A DNA stretch of 9,140 nucleotides from an uncultured Spirochaetaceae bacterium (GTDB lineage: Bacteria; Spirochaetota; Spirochaetia; Treponematales; Treponemataceae), in the NCBI GenBank assembly GCA_902796985.1, contig CADBRC010000334.1:1-9140 (forward strand), given 5' to 3'. Both the position numbers and the translations under genes were made by a program. Of the stretch, positions 1 through 4,768 are shown one piece after another. A model generated the notes under the pieces. That model had not been told where the DNA came from, searched no databases, and worked only from the letters and a program-made list of their open reading frames with translations. Numbering within the stretch: the first letter of the stretch is position 1; each line of letters starts with the position of its first letter.

Positions 1-470
1 GAGTTTTTGACGGCCAGGCTGACGGTTATCTCGCTGCCCGTCGTGATGGCGGGGATTTCGAAGGTCACGTTGCCGTCCGCGTCCGCCGTGGCGGTAGCCG
101 TGTAGTCCACGCCGTTCCCGGTTATCGTGAGCGTCGCCGTTCCGTCAGGCGGCAGGCCTATGGCATCCGCGCTCAGGGTGACGGCCTGCGTCTGCGACTC
201 GTCGGTGCCTCCGCCTCCGCCCAGCAGGATTTCCACGACGGTACCCATTTGATCCGCGTTGGAGTAGTTCAGGATGTCTATCGCGCTGAGGTCGCCGCCC
301 GACTGGGTCTGGCCGGAGCTGTCACCGCCCCCGCCTGGGCTGTAGGTCGGGCCGTAGGAGTCGGAGCCACCCGCATTCCCGTTGCAGGAAGCGGGCACTA
401 CAAGCAATACAATAGAAGAGAATATAGCGAAAACGAAGGCTGCGTATGCCCGGAAGTGCGTCCTCCCCAT
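1..470 (-). CDS. Secreted probable lipoprotein, N-terminal part (runs off left edge)
   Basis: An uninterrupted minus-strand frame starts at ATG 470-468 and stays open to base 1, giving 156 complete codons. The start is fixed by an in-frame TAG about ten codons upstream, a weak AGG Shine-Dalgarno at 478-480, and an immediate signal peptide. That peptide has R3 and R7, a hydrophobic core at about residues 10-25 and the end VVPASC with Cys29. The PASC box is not a canonical L-A-G-C lipobox, but spirochaetes tolerate looser boxes, so lipidation at C29 is likely rather than certain. After the Cys comes a Gly/Ser/Pro-rich tether (about 30-57), a short segment (58-80), a second poly-Gly stretch (about 81-86), then from about 90 a Thr/Ala/Val/Asp-rich region that reads like a beta-sandwich (Ig-like or carboxypeptidase-regulatory-like) repeat. 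I infer an exported surface or periplasmic protein. The function is unknown and the C-terminus lies outside the window. Confidence 0.82.
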   Translation of the reverse strand, partial: MGRTHFRAYAAFVFAIFSSIVLLVVPASCNGNAGGSDSYGPTYSPGGGGDSSGQTQSGGDLSAIDILNYSNADQMGTVVEILLGGGGGTDESQTQAVTLSADAIGLPPDGTATLTITGNGVDYTATATADADGNVTFEIPAITTGSEITVSLAVKN

Positions 471-487
471 CTTGCTACCTGTCGTTA

Positions 488-496
488 CCCCCCCCC
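488..496 (-). repeat. Nine-base poly-G tract at the predicted transcription start
   Basis: On the coding strand of the lipoprotein gene this is G9, separated from the -10 box by only TA. It lies outside the reading frame, so length change would alter the promoter start region and leader, not the protein. Homopolymeric G runs of about this length beside promoters are known length-variable switches in Treponema pallidum tpr genes. Variability here is inferred, not seen. Confidence 0.7.
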
Positions 497-498
497 TA

Positions 499-528
499 AC
501 TATACGCGCAATTTCCCCTGCCTGTCAA
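499..528 (-). promoter_or_regulatory. Sigma-70 promoter of the lipoprotein gene
   Basis: Read on the minus strand, TTGACA (528-523) is a perfect -35 box. It is followed by an 18-bp spacer and TATAGT (504-499), one mismatch from the -10 consensus. The predicted transcription start, 6-8 bases downstream of the -10, falls at about 491-493, leaving a leader of roughly 22 bases before ATG 470. The start would lie inside a run of nine G. Confidence 0.8.
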
Positions 529-554
529 GGCGCGGCGGCGTAGCTGCCGTTTTT

Positions 555-580
555 TAGCCAGCATTTGAATTTTCTGGCTA
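555..580. repeat. 7-bp perfect inverted repeat, possible operator
   Basis: TAGCCAG (555-561) and CTGGCTA (574-580) form a perfect inverted repeat around a 12-base AT-rich centre. It sits about 27 bp upstream of the minus-strand -35 box and about 100 bp upstream of the plus-strand -35. There is a T run before it on the plus strand (550-555) but no T run after it on either strand. A terminator is therefore unlikely; a regulator-binding site is the better guess. Confidence 0.45.
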
Positions 581-598
581 CAAATCCTCATTGATCCG

Positions 599-690
599 GT
601 GACAAGAAGCTTAAGCTTCACGTGACAAAAAGCTTAAGCTTCACGTGACGAAACCTTTAAGCTTCACGCGACGAAACCCTTGATAGTTAC
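599..690 (+). repeat. Four head-to-tail 23-bp tandem repeats upstream of and overlapping a promoter
   Basis: Units are 599-621, 622-644, 645-667 and 668-690, each exactly 23 bp. Units 1 and 2 differ at one base. Unit 3 keeps both ends but differs from unit 2 at four inner positions. Unit 4 is the most diverged, mainly in its second half. Unit 1 contains the perfect 14-bp palindrome GAAGCTTAAGCTTC, and TCACGTGA is formed at the junctions of units 1/2 and 2/3. In unit 4, repeat positions 13-18 read TTGATA, the -35 box of the plus-strand promoter, where units 1 and 2 have TTAAGC. Constant period, palindromic core and position suggest an array of binding sites for a regulator. There are no spacers, so it is not a CRISPR array. 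Confidence 0.85.
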
Positions 691-708
691 GGGGGCGCAT
701 GCTATAAT
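680..708 (+). promoter_or_regulatory. Strong extended -10 sigma-70 promoter for the 742 gene and dapB
   Basis: TTGATA (680-685), a 17-bp spacer and a perfect TATAAT (703-708) preceded by the TGC extension (700-702). Transcription should begin at about 714-716, giving a leader of roughly 27 bases before ATG 742. The -35 box lies inside the last copy of the 23-bp repeat array, so a protein bound to the array would contact or occlude RNA polymerase. Confidence 0.85.
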
Positions 709-731
709 GGGGCAGAATTCTTACGTAATTT

Positions 732-735
732 GGAG
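732..735 (+). promoter_or_regulatory. Ribosome binding site GGAG that selects ATG 742
   Basis: GGAG ends six bases before ATG 742. The alternative TTG at 730 overlaps this site and has no Shine-Dalgarno of its own, so the longer 585-codon reading is rejected. Confidence 0.75.
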
Positions 736-741
736 TTTGTG

Positions 742-2487
742 ATGGAAGAAAAGGAAGGTTTCACCGGGGATATCGACTCTTTGATTGCAGATTTGGAGGA
801 TGATCCTGCGGTTCAGGCTGGAGATGCAGACGATTTCGCCGCTGCGGCGGAATTTGAGGAGGCAGACAGCTTCCCCGCCCCGGCTGCCGACTCCCAGGGC
901 AAAGCCGGTCCGTCCGGGGTCCAGAAGGCTCCCATAGGAGCCGGGAACGTCGCGGATGTAGACCTGACGGTCAAATCCTTCGCTCCCATCCAGAAATTCT
1001 TTGAGGACGCGCCCAACAAGGTTTTTGACGACCAGGCATACTACAAGACTGCGCTCGGCGGCGAGGGCGAGAGCGCGCAGAGGCTGCACGCCATACTCGT
1101 CAAGTACCTCAACTGTACCGACAAGAAGGACCGCACGGTCTACCGGCAGCAGATTGTCTCAGTGTACTGGAACTTCCTGCGTACGCTCGCACCCAAGATG
1201 GTCAACACCCGCCTGCCCCTCTGCAAGAGGCTCGCAATGCGCTACGGAGTCGTCCTCCCGTCGCTGTTCAGCCCGGAGCAGAAGGATTTCTTTGCCCGCG
1301 CAATCCTTGACAACTATACCGGAGAGCCCATCCTCTATACGGACGAGTGGATCCGCGAGGTCGCCATCGGCAAGATGAAGCCGTCCACGACGGACGAGAT
1401 TCCCGTCAAGGGCGGAGCCAACAATCCCGGCGCACAGCAGGCGAAGGCCCAGGCCGCCATGGGCAAGGCGAGCGGTAAAATCCAGAGCTCCGACAGCCTC
1501 GTTTCGATGAAGGAAGCCCAGCGTGACCGTCTGGAGGAGGACCTTCAGGACAAGGTGAAGATTCTTCTGGAACACAACCAGTATTCGCTCGAGGGGCTTG
1601 AAAAGCACAAGTATCCCTACACCGACCTTCAGAAAAAGACCTGTTCCGAGATAGTCAATCTTTTGAAGGACCTGCAGCGTCTGGACAAGGAGATTGAGAA
1701 GGGCATTGAGGAGATAAAGGGAGCTCTGGCGGACATAAACAGACTGAACGACAACATGGCCGCCAATGCTGCCGAAACGGAAAAGGACAGCGCGACGGTC
1801 GATCAGGAAACCATTCTGGGCGAGATGACGACGATGCGGCAGATGGCAAAGATGACCTGCGGCCGTCAGGGGAACCAGTTCCCCGTATTTACCCGCGAGT
1901 TCTTCCACTGCCTCCAGCAGGGGACCGGCTTCCGGGAGAACGTCATCCGCGAGCTGGCCTGGATCGAGTCGATCGACCCGGGCTGCTTCGTCCGCATCCA
2001 CAGGAACATGCCAAACCGCATCGTTCCCTACACCCTGCTCGTGCCGACCTACGGCGACTCCGGCTTCTGCTGGGAGCCCTTCGACCGCTACAACCGCATC
2101 ACGAGCCGCGGCCGCATCTGCATTCCGATGTACCCGCGCAACCTCAAGATTGCCTGCCTTACGGCGGTCGCAGACCTCCGCTGGCAGGTTGCCAAGGAAA
2201 AGGCATCATTCGACTGGATGTCGGACGGCCTGACGGGAATGTACTACCAGTGGATTGACAGCCAGAAGCTCAAGGGCGACCTGAAGCAGTTCTTCATCGC
2301 CGACTACATCCTCTGGATTACCAAGGAGGCCCTGGGCCAGCAGAAGCTCCCCAAGGAAGTCCGCGGCATCTTCTGGCGCTACATGCCCTACCCGCAGGAG
2401 CTCAAGGACAAGCTCAAGAAGATGAGCCTTACCTATCAGGAGCTCTGCCAGAGGGATGCAAACCGCGCGATGAGCGACGGGTATTGA
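742..2487 (+). CDS. Conserved-looking coiled-coil protein of unknown function (581 aa)
   Basis: I do not recognise this protein. It has no signal peptide or membrane segment, so it should be cytoplasmic. Visible parts: an acidic, Asp/Glu/Ala-rich tail (residues 1-45) and Pro/Ala/Gly linker (46-70); a first globular region (about 75-212) rich in aromatics and basic residues; an Ala/Gln linker (about 225-248); a charged helical stretch with heptad-like Leu/Ile spacing (about 251-346), probably coiled coil; and a compact C-terminal domain (about 360-581) dense in Trp, Tyr, Cys and Pro, including CFVRIHRNMPNR and FCWEPFDRYNR. That composition suggests a folded, constrained domain rather than filler. 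Start ATG 742 is set by GGAG at 732-735. Transcription is from the promoter at 680-708 behind the 23-bp repeat array. dapB follows after 30 bp, so the two are probably co-transcribed, although nothing in the sequence links this protein to lysine synthesis. It could be a scaffold or structural protein. Confidence 0.88.
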   Translation: MEEKEGFTGDIDSLIADLEDDPAVQAGDADDFAAAAEFEEADSFPAPAADSQGKAGPSGVQKAPIGAGNVADVDLTVKSFAPIQKFFEDAPNKVFDDQAYYKTALGGEGESAQRLHAILVKYLNCTDKKDRTVYRQQIVSVYWNFLRTLAPKMVNTRLPLCKRLAMRYGVVLPSLFSPEQKDFFARAILDNYTGEPILYTDEWIREVAIGKMKPSTTDEIPVKGGANNPGAQQAKAQAAMGKASGKIQSSDSLVSMKEAQRDRLEEDLQDKVKILLEHNQYSLEGLEKHKYPYTDLQKKTCSEIVNLLKDLQRLDKEIEKGIEEIKGALADINRLNDNMAANAAETEKDSATVDQETILGEMTTMRQMAKMTCGRQGNQFPVFTREFFHCLQQGTGFRENVIRELAWIESIDPGCFVRIHRNMPNRIVPYTLLVPTYGDSGFCWEPFDRYNRITSRGRICIPMYPRNLKIACLTAVADLRWQVAKEKASFDWMSDGLTGMYYQWIDSQKLKGDLKQFFIADYILWITKEALGQQKLPKEVRGIFWRYMPYPQELKDKLKKMSLTYQELCQRDANRAMSDGY

Positions 2488-2517
2488 TTTTAGAAACGCT
2501 TGTAAGGAAGAACTGCG

Positions 2518-3312
2518 ATGAAGATTGCGCTTGTTGGATACGGAAAGATGGGGCACCTGCTGGAGCAGACCGCCCTCTCTTACGGGCATGAGGTCGTCAC
2601 GACGGTCGATGTCGCTGCCCCTGACGCGAAGGTAAAGGTCGCTGCCGGGGACGGAGCGGCCATTACGGCTGCGGTAAAGTCAAGCGGGGCGGAGGGAGTC
2701 ATTGAATTCTCCCATCCCAGTGCCGTGATGGGCAACATAGAAGCCCTGCTCCCGACGGGGCTGCCCCTCGTCATCGGCACGACCGGCTGGACGGACAGGG
2801 AGGCGGAGGTCGCCGCCCTCGCCGCCAGGTGCGGCGGAACCCTCATGCGGAGCGCAAACTTTTCCATCGGGGTCAATCTCTTCTATAAAATCGTGCAGGA
2901 GGCGGCAAGCCTCGTCAGCAACTTCTCCGAGTACGACATGGCGGTCTGGGAAATGCACCACAACCAGAAGGCGGACTCCCCCTCCGGGACCGCGCTGGAG
3001 ATAGCCCGCCGCGTGATGGCCGGGAACAAGGCCAAGACCGAGATAGTTACGGACGCATTCCACGAACGGCCCAAGGCCAATCAGCTGCACGTGTCGTCAA
3101 CCCGCTGCGGCTCGGTGCCGGGGACGCATTCCGTCTTCTTTGACTCGCCCGCCGACACGATTGAGCTGACCCACACGGCACGCAGCCGGCAGGGATTTGC
3201 AAGCGGAGCCGTCCACGCGCTGGAGCGCCTTTCCGCCATGCTTTCCGACGGCACGCTCAAGCCGGGCAAGCTTTACGGCATGGCAGACGTGTTCCCCGGG
3301 CTGTTCGGCTAA
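2518..3312 (+). CDS. dapB: 4-hydroxy-tetrahydrodipicolinate reductase
   Basis: DapB reduces 4-hydroxy-tetrahydrodipicolinate with NAD(P)H to tetrahydrodipicolinate, the second committed step to diaminopimelate and lysine, in the cytoplasm. The 264 residues match the usual length. Visible motifs: Rossmann nucleotide loop GYGKMG (7-12); acidic D31 at the end of the second strand, where an acidic residue usually favours NADH; GTTGW (87-91); SANFSIGVN (112-120); the family signature with H147-H148, K151 and DSPSGTA (153-159), covering the catalytic His/Lys and the substrate-binding loop; R196, G198 and H204; and HTARSRQGFASGA (219-231). No expected motif is missing. AGGA at 2505-2508 precedes the ATG by nine bases. 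It follows the coiled-coil gene by 30 bp. No lysine-riboswitch-like leader is visible; expression probably depends on the promoter at 680-708. Confidence 0.96.
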   Translation: MKIALVGYGKMGHLLEQTALSYGHEVVTTVDVAAPDAKVKVAAGDGAAITAAVKSSGAEGVIEFSHPSAVMGNIEALLPTGLPLVIGTTGWTDREAEVAALAARCGGTLMRSANFSIGVNLFYKIVQEAASLVSNFSEYDMAVWEMHHNQKADSPSGTALEIARRVMAGNKAKTEIVTDAFHERPKANQLHVSSTRCGSVPGTHSVFFDSPADTIELTHTARSRQGFASGAVHALERLSAMLSDGTLKPGKLYGMADVFPGLFG

Positions 3313-3335
3313 GGACGGAGCGGAAAAGTCCGTCC
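3313..3335 (+). other. Hairpin directly after the dapB stop codon
   Basis: GGACGGA (3313-3319) pairs with TCCGTCC (3329-3335), a perfect 7-bp GC-rich stem with a 9-base loop starting at the base after the stop. There is no T tract after it (AGCCGTAG follows). It is therefore not a classical intrinsic terminator, but it could stabilise a 3' end or mark a processing point between dapB and the signalling genes. Confidence 0.5.
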
Positions 3336-3366
3336 AGCCGTAGAACGGCCAGCCGCTAGCACGGCT
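3336..3366 (+). other. Alternative-pairing hairpins before the GGDEF gene
   Basis: GCCGT (3337-3341) can pair with ACGGC at 3345-3349 (5-bp stem, three-base loop). Alternatively, as AGCCGT (3336-3341), it can pair with ACGGCT at 3361-3366. The two pairings exclude each other. The structure ends ten bases before the AGGAGG ribosome site. No convincing -35/-10 pair was found in this 79-bp gap, so the downstream genes may be read from upstream. Confidence 0.35.
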
Positions 3367-3375
3367 TCACAGCTC

Positions 3376-3381
3376 AGGAGG
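3376..3381 (+). promoter_or_regulatory. Strong Shine-Dalgarno AGGAGG for the GGDEF gene
   Basis: Perfect AGGAGG. It is ten bases from ATG 3392 but only four from the in-frame TTG at 3386. The ATG, with better spacing and a standard codon, is the preferred start. Confidence 0.75.
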
Positions 3382-3391
3382 AAGATTGTTT

Positions 3392-4768
3392 ATGAGACGA
3401 AAGCTGCTCATGGCATCACTTGTTGCTGGTGCAATTGCCGTCCTTACCCTCTATGTCATTCCCCGCCTCCATCTCCACGCCGAGGACCGCGGGGCCGAGC
3501 AGAACCGGCTCATAGCGGATTATCTGTACGACGAACTGGAAAACAGCCTGGAAATTCCCATGACCATAGTCGAAACTATGGCCAGCAACGAATTCCTCAA
3601 GGAAGCCCTGCAAAATGAGGATGCCGATGTCCCTGAGCAGCTGGAAGCTGCCATGTCGGACTACCTGTCTTCGATCCGGGAGCAGTTCGGCTACAGTGCA
3701 GTCTTCGTCGTCTCGGAGCGGACCCGCCGCTATTACACGCCCGGCGGAATTGCCAAGATCGTAAACCCCGAGCAGGAACCCTACGACATCTGGTACCAGC
3801 TGTTTCTGGACTCAGGGAAAGGCATTGCCCTGGATACGGACCGCGACCAGATGAACGACTACCGCTGGGCCGTATTCGCCAACGCCCGCATCAGCGGTCC
3901 CGACGGAAGCCCGATGGGGGTTTGCGGAATCGGCCTCTTCATGGACGAGATTCAGGACATCCTCGGAAAGGCGGAAAGCAAGTGGGGGGTCAAAGTAAAC
4001 CTCATCGACGCGAGCGGCCTCGTGCAGGCTGACGTGGACTCATCAAACATAGAGAACGCATACATCTCCGATGCCATAGCGGACGGCGCGGGGCCGGACT
4101 CCTTCACCTACGCCAGGAGGAGCTTCGGAGGTTTCCGCATGACCCGCTACATGGACAAGCTGGGCTGGTACCTCGTCATGCAGGGCTTCGGAAGCCTTTC
4201 CGACAGGAACAGTCTTTCCGCCGCGCTGGTCATAGTCCTCTACCTTATCCTTGCGGCCCTCTTCGTGCTGGCCCTGCTGTCTCCGGGCGGACAGAACCAG
4301 CACATGCTGGTCAAGACGCTCCTGCCGGAAGACCCGCTGACAGGGCTTCCCAACCGCAACTACGTGAACGACTCGTTCGGAGAGCAGGGCGTATTCAACA
4401 CGACCCGCTACAAGTCCATGGCAGTGTTCGACATAGACTGTTTCAAGGCCGCCAACGAGACGATGGACGGAGACGCCATTCTGATAAAGATAGTGCAGCT
4501 GACCAAGGAGATGTTCGGAGAAAGCGGGCTTATCTTCCGCTGGAACGGGGACGAGTTTGTGCTCTTCCTGGAGATAGACGTCGATGAGGCGGAGATGAAG
4601 TTCAGGATTCTGTGCGCCTCCATACAGAACGAAACCGGGGTCACGATATCCGTCGGCATAGTCCAGGTAGACCTCTTTGAGAGCATCAAGCGGAACTATC
4701 ACCGGGCAGTCCTTCAGTGCTACACCATCAAGGAAGCCGGTGGCAACGGGGTCAGCCGGAAATCATGA
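3392..4768 (+). CDS. Membrane Cache-GGDEF protein with altered cyclase motif
   Basis: This 458-residue protein has one membrane helix (about 5-24), an extracytoplasmic region (about 28-272), a second helix (275-297) and a cytoplasmic GGDEF domain (about 310-456). The outer region looks like a Cache sensor: IWYQLFLDSG, WAVFANARISGPDG, GVCGIGLFM and the closing LGWYLVMQ. GGDEF domains make cyclic di-GMP from two GTP. Here DPLTGLPNR (314-322), DID (347-349), N355, G360-D361 and the late KEAGGNGV are kept. The signature reads NGDEF (385-389) rather than GGDEF, and the usual GHxxGD segment is about three residues shorter and lacks the GH. No RxxD inhibitory site is present (GESG at 376-379). Activity is therefore uncertain; it may be weak, or bind GTP/c-di-GMP as a receptor. 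ATG 3392 is chosen from AGGAGG at 3376. The stop overlaps the kinase start, so the pair is coupled. Confidence 0.9.
   Translation: MRRKLLMASLVAGAIAVLTLYVIPRLHLHAEDRGAEQNRLIADYLYDELENSLEIPMTIVETMASNEFLKEALQNEDADVPEQLEAAMSDYLSSIREQFGYSAVFVVSERTRRYYTPGGIAKIVNPEQEPYDIWYQLFLDSGKGIALDTDRDQMNDYRWAVFANARISGPDGSPMGVCGIGLFMDEIQDILGKAESKWGVKVNLIDASGLVQADVDSSNIENAYISDAIADGAGPDSFTYARRSFGGFRMTRYMDKLGWYLVMQGFGSLSDRNSLSAALVIVLYLILAALFVLALLSPGGQNQHMLVKTLLPEDPLTGLPNRNYVNDSFGEQGVFNTTRYKSMAVFDIDCFKAANETMDGDAILIKIVQLTKEMFGESGLIFRWNGDEFVLFLEIDVDEAEMKFRILCASIQNETGVTISVGIVQVDLFESIKRNYHRAVLQCYTIKEAGGNGVSRKS
4765..4768 (+). other. ATGA stop-start overlap coupling GGDEF gene and kinase
   Basis: The kinase ATG (4765-4767) overlaps the GGDEF stop TGA (4766-4768). 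Only a weak GGAAA (4758-4762) precedes it, so kinase translation probably depends on ribosomes ending the upstream gene. Near-stoichiometric production of the two membrane proteins would follow. Confidence 0.8.

Noticed and set aside
249..557. Plus-strand open frame of 102 codons
   Set aside because: It lies mostly antisense to the lipoprotein gene, has no ribosome site or domain, and crosses that gene's promoter and the G/C run; the minus-strand frame has a clear signal peptide.
599..690. CRISPR array or plasmid-type iterons
   Set aside because: The units are contiguous with no spacers, and no replication or cas gene is nearby; the overlap with a promoter points to transcriptional control.
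1159..2001. Minus-strand open frame of 280 codons
   Set aside because: Shadow of the 742-2487 gene; no start signal and no recognisable domain.
2488..2517. Lysine riboswitch ahead of dapB
   Set aside because: The gap is only 30 bases and has no complex structure; the leader at about 715-741 is also too short.
4717..4764. Longer start for the kinase at ATG 4717
   Set aside because: It would overlap the GGDEF gene by over 50 bases and put a polar stretch before the membrane helix; the ATGA overlap start at 4765 is typical of coupled genes.
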